Positions 50,202 through 64,000 of a DNA stretch of 64,000 bases are shown piece by piece; position 1 is the first letter of the stretch, and every line of letters starts with the position of its first letter. The notes beneath the pieces were generated by a model. That model worked only from the letters and a program-made list of their open reading frames with translations. It was not told the DNA's origin and searched no databases. The DNA lies in NCBI RefSeq assembly GCF_039503195.1, contig NZ_JBCJKP010000001.1, forward strand, positions 2,046,001 to 2,110,000, given 5' to 3'. Source of the stretch: Streptomyces mirabilis (GTDB lineage: Bacteria; Actinomycetota; Actinomycetes; Streptomycetales; Streptomycetaceae). Position numbers and translations under genes: made by a program.

Positions 50202-51062
50202 TCATACGGCGTTCGCGTTCCTCTCGGCGGCCTCGACGACGTTGGCGAGCAGCATGGCCCGCGTCATGGGTCCTACGCCCCCGGGCATCGGCGCGAGCCA
50301 CCCGGCGACCGAGGCCGCGTCCGGGTGTACGTCGCCGACCAGCCCGTGGTCGGTACGGGTGATGCCGACGTCCAGGACCGCGGCGCCGGGGCGCAGCATG
50401 TCCTTGGTGATCAACTCGGGCGAGCCGGCGGCCGCGATGACGATGTCCGCCTCGCGTACGTGCCAGGCCAGGCCCTTGGTACCGGTGTGGCACAGGGTCA
50501 CGGTGGCGTTCTCGGACCTGCGGGTGAGGAGCAGTCCGAGGGGCCGTCCGACCGTGATGCCCCGGCCGATCACACACACCCGTGCTCCGGTGATCGGCAC
50601 GTCGTACCGGCGGAGCAGTTCGACGATGCCGCGCGGGGTGCAGGGCAGCGGGGCTTCGACGCCGAGGGTGAGCCGGCCGAGGCTGACGGGGTGCAGGCCG
50701 TCGGCGTCCTTGGCCGGGTCCATGCGTTCCAGGACGGCGCCTGCGTCCAGGTGGCGCGGGAGCGGGAGTTGGACGATGTAGCCGGTGCAGGCCGGGTCGG
50801 CGTTGAGCTCGTCGATGACGGCCTCGACCTGCGCCTGCGTGGCGTCGGCGGGCAGTTCACGGCGGATGGAGGCGACGCCGATCTGCGCGCAGTCCCGGTG
50901 CTTGCCGCCGACGTAGGCGCGGCTGCCGGGGTCGTCGCCGACCAGGACTGTGCCGAGCCCCGGCGGACGGGCGCCCGTGGCGGTCAACTTGGCCACGCGT
51001 TCGGCGAGTTCGCGGCGGACCGCGGCGGCGGTCGCCTTGCCGTCCAGCAACTGAGCGGTCAC
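50202..51062 (-). CDS. folD: Bifunctional methylene-THF dehydrogenase/cyclohydrolase
   Basis: The 286-residue product has [20 protein letters not shown], the catalytic Tyr/Lys pair in [36 protein letters not shown], and [20 protein letters not shown] for NADP binding. It oxidises 5,10-methylene-THF, the folate product of dimethylglycine and sarcosine oxidation, to 10-formyl-THF for purine synthesis or PurU. The usual family motif GRSxxVGxP reads GRGITVGRP here, a Ser to Gly change. The GTG start lies 36 bases after the dimethylglycine oxidase stop, in the same operon. Confidence 0.93.
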   Translation of the reverse strand: MTAQLLDGKATAAAVRRELAERVAKLTATGARPPGLGTVLVGDDPGSRAYVGGKHRDCAQIGVASIRRELPADATQAQVEAVIDELNADPACTGYIVQLPLPRHLDAGAVLERMDPAKDADGLHPVSLGRLTLGVEAPLPCTPRGIVELLRRYDVPITGARVCVIGRGITVGRPLGLLLTRRSENATVTLCHTGTKGLAWHVREADIVIAAAGSPELITKDMLRPGAAVLDVGITRTDHGLVGDVHPDAASVAGWLAPMPGGVGPMTRAMLLANVVEAAERNANAV

Positions 51063-51098
51063 CGGCAGTGCTCCTTCTCTCGAAGTCGACGCTGGGTA

Positions 51099-53602
<2,504 letters not shown>

Positions 53603-53684
53603 TCAATGTGCCTGTCGCAGGGAGGGGGTGTCAAGGGGTCCGTGACGTCGGAAAACAGGCCGAAACACCGCCCTGAACACGGCA

Positions 53685-53730
53685 ATGCCCGGCGGGCGGC
53701 GCGCACCTGCACGCACCGCCCGCCGGGCAT
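53685..53730 (-). terminator. Hairpin terminator after proX
   Basis: A perfect 15-bp stem (ATGCCCGGCGGGCGG with its complement) encloses 16 bases. It begins 23 bases beyond the proX stop and ends the betB-proVWX operon, insulating it from the next operon's promoter. Confidence 0.88.
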
Positions 53731-53753
53731 GTCCGACCGGCTCGGGCCTCGGC

Positions 53754-54722
53754 CTACTTGAGCCAGGCGTCCACCTTGTCCTTGTTGGCGTCGACCCACT
53801 TCTTCGCCGCCGCCTCGTCGGTCATCTTGTCCTGGGCGATGTACTTGGCGACGGTGTTCTGGTCGTCGTTCGTCCAGTTGAAGTTCTTCACCAGGTTGTA
53901 GGCGGGGCTGCCCGACTTGGCGAACTTGGCGCTGACGATCTTGTTGAGGTTGTACACGGGATAGTCGCAGGCGATCTTCGCCGCATCGGCGTCACAGCCC
54001 GTCGTGTACGTGGGCAGCGAGACCTTCTTCAGCGGGACCTCGGACAGGAACCACTGCGGCTCGTAGAAGTAGCCGATCACCCACTGCTTGTTCTTCTCGG
54101 CGGTGCGGAAGGCCTGGATGAGCGCGGTCTCGCTGCCCGCGTACACCACCTTGAAGTCCAGCTTCAGGTTCTTCACCAGCGCCGCGTCGTTCGTGACATA
54201 TGACGGGTCGCCGTCCAGGAGCTGGCCCTTGCCGCCCGACTCCGACGTCTTGAACTTCGACGCGTACTTGTTGAGGTTCTTCCATTCGAGGATGTCGGGG
54301 TGCGCCTTGGCCAGCCACGGCGGCACGTACCAGCCGATGATGCCTTTGTTGCCGGTCTGGCCGGCGTCGACGGCGGTCTTCTGGCCGCTGATGTACTTCT
54401 TCGTCAGGTCGGCGTGGCCCCAGTTCTCCAGGACGGCGTCGACCTCGCCGGTGCCGAAGCCCTGCCAGGCGATCTCTTCCTTCAGGTTCTTCTTGGTGAC
54501 CGTACAGCCGAGGTTGTGCTGAGCGACGTACGCGACGACCGCCGCGTCGGCCTCGTAGCCCACCCACGGGTTGACCGCGAGGTTGAACGTGCCGCACTTG
54601 CCGGAGCTGCCCGCGTTGTTCGAGCCCGAGGAGGAGTCGCCGACCTTCGCCCCTCCGCACGCGGTGAGGGTGAGGCCGAGGACGGCCAGGCCGGCCGCGC
54701 CGGCTCGCCAGTGTCTTGCCAT
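53754..54722 (-). CDS. proX: Glycine betaine ABC transporter substrate-binding lipoprotein
   Basis: The 322-residue product has a lipoprotein signal with lipobox LTAC (about 19-22) and the OpuAC/ProX fold: NLAVNPWVGYEADAAVVAYV, EEIAWQGFGTGEVDAVLENW, GIIGWYVPPWLAKAHPDILE, and WVIGYFYEPQWFLSEVPLKK. The Trp and Tyr residues form the aromatic box that binds quaternary ammonium. It delivers betaine, and perhaps choline or carnitine, to ProW. It is the last gene of the operon, 14 bases after proW. Confidence 0.94.
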   Translation of the reverse strand: MARHWRAGAAGLAVLGLTLTACGGAKVGDSSSGSNNAGSSGKCGTFNLAVNPWVGYEADAAVVAYVAQHNLGCTVTKKNLKEEIAWQGFGTGEVDAVLENWGHADLTKKYISGQKTAVDAGQTGNKGIIGWYVPPWLAKAHPDILEWKNLNKYASKFKTSESGGKGQLLDGDPSYVTNDAALVKNLKLDFKVVYAGSETALIQAFRTAEKNKQWVIGYFYEPQWFLSEVPLKKVSLPTYTTGCDADAAKIACDYPVYNLNKIVSAKFAKSGSPAYNLVKNFNWTNDDQNTVAKYIAQDKMTDEAAAKKWVDANKDKVDAWLK

Positions 54723-54735
54723 GGTGTCGTGCTCC

Positions 54736-59314
<4,579 letters not shown>

Positions 59315-59339
59315 GCGCCAAGCCCTTCAGCCGTTATGC

Positions 59340-59356
59340 GTTGCGCATCGTGCATT
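59340..59356. promoter_or_regulatory. IclR-type operator upstream of betB (imperfect)
   Basis: GTTGCGCATCGTGCATT keeps the left arm and three of five bases in the right arm. It starts 26 bases upstream of the betB ATG. Confidence 0.55.
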
Positions 59357-59486
59357 CAATTGCTTGTGGTGGAACACCATGACGAACGCTGCAGACCTAC
59401 GTCAAGGGGTTGGCGGATGACGATTTCGCAAGGGGCCCATCGACCCTTCTCTCTTGACCGATGACCCCATCGAGTCCGCCTATGTT

Positions 59487-59519
59487 GCGTATTGCTCGCC
59501 GAGTTGTGCAATACGCACC
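59487..59519. promoter_or_regulatory. Operator relic with the purU remnant
   Basis: GTTGTGCAATACGCACC (59503-59519) aligns with the purU operator GTTGCACGATACGCATC, and a half site GTTGCGTATTGC precedes it as at the intact purU. It marks a duplicated promoter whose gene has decayed. It might also serve the divergent betB promoter region. Confidence 0.5.
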
Positions 59520-59533
59520 GACGAACGCTGCGC

Positions 59534-59675
59534 ATGTCCCCTCGACCGCAACCTGGCCGTGAGTACGTCCGTTCGGTGATCGGCTCCAGGGCCGTTTCTT
59601 CATGAGGGTTCACTTCGACGTCTCCGGCCCTGACGCGAAGGTGAAAACTCTGCGTTACCGATTCGGTCGCCCCGG
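59534..59675 (+). pseudogene. purU remnant (5' end with internal deletion)
   Basis: It starts MSPRPQPGREYV, the same as intact PurU, then jumps to DRLQGRFFMRVHFDVSGPDA, which corresponds to DRLQDRFFMRVHFGVSDPDV about 30 residues further on. The ACT strand between them is deleted and the frame changes. All of the catalytic domain is gone. It is the trace of a duplicated purU next to the second iclR-containing half of the island. Confidence 0.8.
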
Positions 59676-59689
59676 ACGCCGACCATGGT

Positions 59690-60375
59690 GTCCAAGTGGA
59701 GCCGGTCGAGGACGGCGGGGCGCAGGCCGGGGCTGCCGGCGGAACCGACGTACTCACGCACCAGGGTGCCGTCTGGACGAGGTGCCCCGCTCCGGCGACC
59801 GGTTCGAATTGCGCGCCGGGGACGAGAGCGGCGAGCTCGCGGCCCTTCGCCACCGGGATCCAGGTGTCGTCCTCGCCCAGCAGACGAGCGTGGGGATGCC
59901 GATCCCGCTGCAGCGGCCCTGGATCTCGTCGTCGGCGTGCTCGCCGACGAGCCGGAAGAACGGGGACCCCCACGGTGCCGGCGCGACCGGATCCACCCGG
60001 GCGAGGGCCCGACAGCGGGCGCCGTGCAGCAGAGGGGCCCGCAGGACGACGGCCCCGCCGAAGTCGTGGGCGACCACGAGCGGTTCCCTGAGGCCCCAGT
60101 GGCTCAGGAGCTCGGTGAAGACCCGGCCCTGGGCGGCCAGGGACACGTCCTGGCCCGTCCTTCTCGGAGGTCCCGTAGCCGGGCATGTCCCGGACGAACA
60201 CCCGAGGGTACCGGGCGAGCGGGCGGGCGACCGCACGCCGGACGTACGACGAGAAGGGGGTGCCGTGCAGCAGGACGACCGGTGGCCGGCCGGGGTGGCC
60301 CAGCCGGTCCCAGCGGACGCCCCCGGAGGCGCCGGTATAGGTTCGGGGCAGTCGCCAGTCGGTTTCGGGTGCCAT
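59690..60375 (-). pseudogene. Alpha/beta hydrolase, multiply frameshifted
   Basis: The ATG at 60375 opens MAPETDWRLPRTYTGASGGV, RPPVVLLHGTPFSSYVRRAV and RVFVRDMPGYGTSEK. After that the frame changes to VFTELLSHWGLREPLVVAHD, FGGAVVLRAPLLHGARC, and again to LLGEDDTWIPVAKGRELAAL and AGAGHLVQTAP. The Asp nucleophile (AHDFGG) and His (AGAGH) suggest a haloalkane-dehalogenase or haloacetate-type hydrolase. At least two indels make it inactive. It is downstream of the MTHFR-like gene and overlaps the purU relic region. Confidence 0.75.
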
Positions 60376-60387
60376 GCCCCTCCCGGT

Positions 60388-61224
60388 TCAGTCGCCCAAC
60401 CGGTCCAGCAGGGCACGGCGCCACCGTTCGGTCTCGGCGATCTGGTTGAACGTGAACACGTGCAGGCCCGCCACCCCAGCCGAGGGCGTGGTAAGCGCCT
60501 CGGCACTGCGGGCGAGCAGCCGGTCCGGCGAGTAGCCGCCGGGGGTCGCGAACCGCAGGAACCACGAGGCGTGCCGGGTGAGGAAGCGCGTCGACTCCCC
60601 CACCCCGATCTTCGTCGCCATGGCCAGCAGCTTCGCCCGCTGCACGGGCCCCGCCACGCCCACATGGACGGGCAGGGTGACGTCGCGGCGCCGTATGCGG
60701 CCGACCCAGTCACCCAGCACGCGCGGATCGAAGCAGAGGTTGCTCACGATGTACGTGGCGTGCGTGTGTTTGTCCCACATGGCCTGGATGGTGAGGTCGT
60801 CGTGGATGAGCGGATGGCTCTCGGGATAGCCGGTGATACCGACCCGCGCGAACGGGCTGCCCAGCTCGCTCAGCCTGCGCAGCACCGGTAGCGCCCCGTC
60901 GTAGACCCCGGCCGGCGGATCGGCGTCGCCGGCCGGGACGAAGACGTCGTCGACACCCGTCTCCCGGAGCCGGTCGACGACATCCTTCAGATGCGCGTCG
61001 TCCCGCAGCAGCCGCGCGGGCACGTGCGGGACGACGCGGTATCCGTGCGCCGCCAGCCGGCCGACGAGGTCGAGCGTCGGCTCCAGGCCCTTGACCGGCG
61101 ACGCCGTCACGGTGACGACGACGTCGCGCGGTACATGGGCGAGGACCTTGTCCTCGGCCGTCTTCGCGGGCAGCACCTCGTAGCGGACGCTCGACAACAG
61201 CGCCCGGAACCCTTCGGCGTCCAA
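60388..61224 (-). CDS. Methylenetetrahydrofolate reductase-like protein
   Basis: The 278-residue product has the MTHFR TIM-barrel pattern: YEVLPAKTAEDKVLAHVPRD, TVTASPVKGLEPTLDLVGRL, VDDVFVPAGDADPPAGVYDG, VGITGYPESHPLI, THATYIVSNLCFDPRVLGDW and LPVHVGVAGPVQRAKLLAMA. It is a divergent relative of MetF, as found in other betaine-degrading actinobacterial loci, and may reduce methylene-THF or oxidise methyl-THF from demethylation. It begins (TTG) three bases after the betA stop, so it is co-transcribed with choline dehydrogenase. Direction of the reaction in vivo is not known. Confidence 0.85.
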   Translation of the reverse strand: MDAEGFRALLSSVRYEVLPAKTAEDKVLAHVPRDVVVTVTASPVKGLEPTLDLVGRLAAHGYRVVPHVPARLLRDDAHLKDVVDRLRETGVDDVFVPAGDADPPAGVYDGALPVLRRLSELGSPFARVGITGYPESHPLIHDDLTIQAMWDKHTHATYIVSNLCFDPRVLGDWVGRIRRRDVTLPVHVGVAGPVQRAKLLAMATKIGVGESTRFLTRHASWFLRFATPGGYSPDRLLARSAEALTTPSAGVAGLHVFTFNQIAETERWRRALLDRLGD

Positions 61225-61227
61225 CGT

Positions 61228-62895
61228 CTACCCGGCCTGCTTCTGGGCATCCCGGTATCGGTAGTACGTGGCCTTGGAGGCGGGCAACGGCTCCTTGCCG
61301 AGGATGAGGTCGGCCGCCTTCTCCGCGATCATCATGACCGGCGCGTAGATGTTGCCGTTGGTGACGTAGGGCATCACCGACGCGTCGACGACGCGCAGCC
61401 CCTCCACACCGTGCACCCGCATGCTGGTGGGGTCGACGACCGACATCTCGTCGGTGCCCATCTTGCAGGTGCAGGAAGGATGCAGGGCGGTTTCGCCCTC
61501 CTTGGCGACCCAGGCGAGGATCTCCTCCTCGCTCGCCACGGACGGGCCGGGTGAGATCTCCCCGTCGTTGTACGGGGCCATGGCCGGCTGGTTGAGGAGC
61601 TCGCGGGCGACCCGGATCGACTCGACCCACTCGCGGCGGTCCTGCTCGGTGGACAGGTAGTTGAAGCGCAGCGCCGGGTGTTCCTGCGGGTCCTTGCTCT
61701 TGATCTTCACCGAGCCGATGGCGTCGGAGTACATGGGCCCGACGTGCACCTGGTAGCCATGGCCGCCGGCGGGCGAGGAGCCGTCGTAGCGGACCGCGAT
61801 CGGCAGGAAGTGGAACATCAGGTTGGGGTAGTCCACGTCCTCGTTGCTGCGGGCGAAGCCGCCGGCCTCGAAGTGGTTGGTCGAGGCGGGGCCCTTGCGG
61901 AAGAGCCATTGCAAACCGATGAAGGGCGCGCGCCACTTCGCCATGTACGGCTGCATCGAGACGGGCTGCTTGCAGGCGTACTGGATGTACACCTCCAGGT
62001 GGTCCTGCATGTTCTCGCCGACGCCCGGAAGGTCGTGGACGACGTCGATGCCGAGCGCGCTCAGTTCCTCGGCGTTGCCGACTCCGGAGAGCTGGAGCAG
62101 CTGCGGGGAGTTGATCGCGCCGCCGCAGAGGATGACCTCGCGGGCGCGCACCTGGTGGACCTTGCCGCGGCGCCGGTACTCGACACCGACGGCCTTCTTG
62201 CCCTCGAAGAGGACGCGCGTGACCAGGGCGCGGGTGGTGACGGTGAGGTTGGGCCGCTTCTTCACGGGCTTGAGGTACGCCTTCGCGGCCGACAGCCGGC
62301 GGCCGCGGCTGACGTTGCGGTCGAAGGGGGCGAAGCCCTCCTGCTGGTACCCGTTGACGTCGTCGGTGCGGGGGTGGCCCGCCTCCTGGACGGCCTTGAG
62401 GAAGGCGGTGAACAGCGGGTTGGAGGCGGGACCGCGTTCGAGGACGAGCGGGCCGTCGTGGCCGCGGAACTCGTCGTCGGGGTCGGCCGCGAGACAGTTC
62501 TCCATCCGCTTGAAGTACGGCAGACAGTGCGCGTAGTCCCAGGTCTCCATACCGGCGTCGGCGGCCCAGCGCTCGTAGTCCATGGGGTTGCCGCGCTGGA
62601 AGATCATGCCGTTGATGCTGCTGGAACCGCCCAGCACCTTGCCACGCGCGTGGTAGATGCGCCGATTGCCCATGTGGGGCTCTGGTTCGGACTCGTACTT
62701 CCAGTCGTAGAACCGGCTGCCGATCGGGTAGGTCAGCGCCGCGGGCATGTGGATGAAGACGTCCCACGGGTAGTCGGGCCGGCCGGCCTCCAGGACCAGC
62801 ACCTGGTTGCCCGGGTCGGCGGAGAGTCGGTTCGCCAGTGCACTGCCGGCGGATCCACCACCGACGATGACGAAGTCGTATTGCAGGGGAGCCAT
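61228..62895 (-). CDS. betA: Choline dehydrogenase (GMC oxidoreductase)
   Basis: The 555-residue flavoprotein has the GMC signatures: [20 protein letters not shown] (7-26), [20 protein letters not shown] (about 82-101), [17 protein letters not shown], and a C-terminal [10 protein letters not shown] with the catalytic His and [20 protein letters not shown]. It oxidises choline to betaine aldehyde. The start ATG at 62895 is 68 bases from a perfect 17-bp palindrome that should be its operator. It forms a two-gene operon with the MTHFR-like gene and is divergent from the second iclR. Confidence 0.94.
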   Translation of the reverse strand: MAPLQYDFVIVGGGSAGSALANRLSADPGNQVLVLEAGRPDYPWDVFIHMPAALTYPIGSRFYDWKYESEPEPHMGNRRIYHARGKVLGGSSSINGMIFQRGNPMDYERWAADAGMETWDYAHCLPYFKRMENCLAADPDDEFRGHDGPLVLERGPASNPLFTAFLKAVQEAGHPRTDDVNGYQQEGFAPFDRNVSRGRRLSAAKAYLKPVKKRPNLTVTTRALVTRVLFEGKKAVGVEYRRRGKVHQVRAREVILCGGAINSPQLLQLSGVGNAEELSALGIDVVHDLPGVGENMQDHLEVYIQYACKQPVSMQPYMAKWRAPFIGLQWLFRKGPASTNHFEAGGFARSNEDVDYPNLMFHFLPIAVRYDGSSPAGGHGYQVHVGPMYSDAIGSVKIKSKDPQEHPALRFNYLSTEQDRREWVESIRVARELLNQPAMAPYNDGEISPGPSVASEEEILAWVAKEGETALHPSCTCKMGTDEMSVVDPTSMRVHGVEGLRVVDASVMPYVTNGNIYAPVMMIAEKAADLILGKEPLPASKATYYRYRDAQKQAG

Positions 62896-62963
62896 GGTGC
62901 CTCGTCTCGCTCGCGCCGTAGATACGCGTGGCATGCTAGTACGGGTATCGCTATACGCACTAG

Positions 62964-62980
62964 GTTGCGTGCCACGCAAC
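62964..62980. promoter_or_regulatory. Perfect palindromic IclR operator for betA
   Basis: GTTGCGTGCCACGCAAC has perfect 8-bp arms around one central base, the best site in the window. It lies between divergent betA and the second iclR; a further related half, GTATCGCTATACGCAC, is 19 bases away. Confidence 0.8.
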
Positions 62981-63038
62981 TTGCGCGGTCTACGTTTCGA
63001 CGCTGTTACTTGCGCCGGCGTTGTTTACTGCGCGTATA

Positions 63039-63055
63039 GTTTCGCTATGAGCAAC
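63039..63055. promoter_or_regulatory. Operator overlapping the second iclR start codon
   Basis: GTTTCGCTATGAGCAAC has the ATG (63047) inside it, exactly as at 43149. One base of the left arm differs. Confidence 0.7.
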
Positions 63056-63844
63056 TACAGTCCAGATACTGAAACGACAGGTTCGCAGTCCGGCGGGGTG
63101 CAGTCCGTCGACCGCGCCATCAGCGTGCTGGAGATCCTGGCCCAGCGCGGCGAGGCCGGCGTCAGCGAGGTGGCCGCCGAGATCGATGTTCACAAGTCGA
63201 CCGCGTTCCGGCTGCTCGGCGCCCTGGAGGCGCGCGGTCTGGTGGAGCAGGCGGGCGAGCGCGGCAAGTACCGCCTCGGTTTCGGCATCGTACGCCTGGC
63301 CGGCGCGGTCACGGGACGCATCGACATCACCCAGCAGGGCCGCCCGGTCTGTGAGCGCCTCGCCGAGGAGATCGGCGAGACCGTCAACATCGCCGTCATG
63401 CAGGAGCACTACGCGATCAACCTCTACGAGGTGCGCGGCCCCGGCGCCGTCACCGCGCACAACTGGGTCGGCGAGCTGACCCCGTTGCACGCCACCTCCA
63501 GCGGCAAGGTCCTGCTGGCCCACATGCCCGCCAAGGAGCGCGCCGCGCTGCTGTCGGAGGCCGGCCTGAAGAAGGTGACCCCGCACACGCTGACCTCGAA
63601 GGCGAAGCTCGAGAAGAATCTCGCCGAGGCCCGGGAGCGCGGCTACGCCTGGACTGTGGAGGAGCTGGAGCTGGGGCTCCACGCCATGGCCGCGCCGGTC
63701 CGCGACCGGGACGGAGAGGTCATCGCGGCACTCAGCGCCTCCGGGCCCTCGTACCGGTTCACCGAGGAGCGCATGCACGAACTCGCCCCGGTGCTGGTCA
63801 AGGGCGCGGAGGAGATCAGCCATCGCATGGGCTACCTGGGCTGA
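63047..63844 (+). CDS. IclR family regulator of betaine catabolism, copy 2
   Basis: The 265-residue product is the same length as copy 1 and differs mainly near the N-terminus (SNYSPDTETTGSQSGG) and in the effector domain. The winged helix GVSEVAAEIDVHKSTAFRLL is identical in the recognition helix, so both should bind the same sites. Effector-domain changes such as AINLYEVRGPGAVTAHNWVG against TVNLHQVRGPGAIGTHNWVG could alter the ligand. It is divergent from betA, and its gene ends ten bases before the convergent Rieske oxygenase stop. Confidence 0.92.
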   Translation: MSNYSPDTETTGSQSGGVQSVDRAISVLEILAQRGEAGVSEVAAEIDVHKSTAFRLLGALEARGLVEQAGERGKYRLGFGIVRLAGAVTGRIDITQQGRPVCERLAEEIGETVNIAVMQEHYAINLYEVRGPGAVTAHNWVGELTPLHATSSGKVLLAHMPAKERAALLSEAGLKKVTPHTLTSKAKLEKNLAEARERGYAWTVEELELGLHAMAAPVRDRDGEVIAALSASGPSYRFTEERMHELAPVLVKGAEEISHRMGYLG

Positions 63845-63853
63845 CCCGCCCCC

Positions 63854-64000
63854 CTACGGCCGGGGAGTTCCGAGGCGCTCGTTCACCCAGTCGTGGAAGG
63901 CACCGATGTGGTGTTCGCTGGGCACCAGCACCCCGCCCTTGGCATACATCCGGGAGCTCATCCCGGGCTGCGTGCGCTCGCACGCGTCGAAGTCCTGGCG
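63854..64000 (-). CDS. Rieske aromatic-ring-hydroxylase-type oxygenase alpha subunit, C-terminal end (partial)
   Basis: The last 48 residues read RQDFDACERTQPGMSSRMYA, KGGVLVPSEHHIGAFHDWVN, ERLGTPRP. D-F-x-x-CERxQ...S-R-Y-x-GGVLxPSEHHIxAFHxW is the C-terminus of Rieske oxygenases that demethylate glycine betaine, stachydrine or carnitine-like compounds. In this context it is most likely the glycine betaine monooxygenase that makes dimethylglycine. The Rieske centre and mononuclear iron site lie outside the window. Confidence 0.82.
   Translation of the reverse strand, partial: RQDFDACERTQPGMSSRMYAKGGVLVPSEHHIGAFHDWVNERLGTPRP

Overview
The window is high-GC actinobacterial DNA with strong third-position G/C bias, GTG and TTG starts and GGAGG-type ribosome binding sites. 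A divergent tuf3-type EF-Tu, uppP, an apolipoprotein N-acyltransferase and a mycothiol-dependent dehydrogenase remnant together point to Streptomyces or a close relative. No tRNA, rRNA or CRISPR array was seen.

Region 1 (1-11 kb) is a decayed, mosaic accessory stretch. Intact small genes (a DUF4291 protein, a YrdB-like membrane protein, a histidine phosphatase) lie among truncated genes: epoxide hydrolase, thioredoxin-like, HEAT-like, arylsulfatase, beta-lactamase and two transposase tails. Two dispersed repeat families run through it. Inside it is a striking pair: a glutamine-rich protein followed by a subtilisin-fold protein in which the catalytic Asp, His and Ser and the oxyanion Asn are all replaced. 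Each of the two genes has its own strong terminator.

Region 2 (11-37 kb) is more ordinary chromosome: a spermidine-synthase-like gene, tuf3, AlkD-like, TVP38-like, thiolase/HxlR, a sugar-type operon (Gfo/Idh/MocA, PmoA-like, cupin), uppP, a carboxymuconolactone decarboxylase-family/HxlR pair, several SDRs, an LLM oxidoreductase, lnt, ung, a peptide-binding lipoprotein and a DUF3037/HipA-like pair. An integrase pseudogene marks the boundary at 37.3-37.9 kb.

Region 3 (38-64 kb) is a choline/glycine betaine catabolic island. BetA and BetB make glycine betaine, ProVWX imports it, and a Rieske oxygenase (only its C-terminus is in the window) would start demethylation. A dimethylglycine-oxidase-like flavoprotein and a heterotetrameric-type sarcosine oxidase (SoxB, a fused SoxD-SoxA, SoxG) carry it to glycine, and GlyA makes serine. 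FolD, PurU and a methylenetetrahydrofolate-reductase-like protein handle the one-carbon units. Two paralogous IclR regulators flank the island. A 17-bp operator (GTTGC-N7-GCAAC) recurs upstream of purU, of the dimethylglycine oxidase/sox operon, of betB-proVWX, of betA and of the glyA arm, and it overlaps the start codon of both iclR genes.

The same island has been damaged. The serine dehydratase gene is truncated and joined to a moaA remnant. A GcvH-like gene is frameshifted, lacks the lipoyl lysine and is joined to a flavin reductase fragment. A dihydropteroate-synthase-type gene is broken by a small palindromic element, and a purU relic with its operator sits in the second half of the island. 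A related palindromic element lies in the linker that joins SoxD to SoxA.
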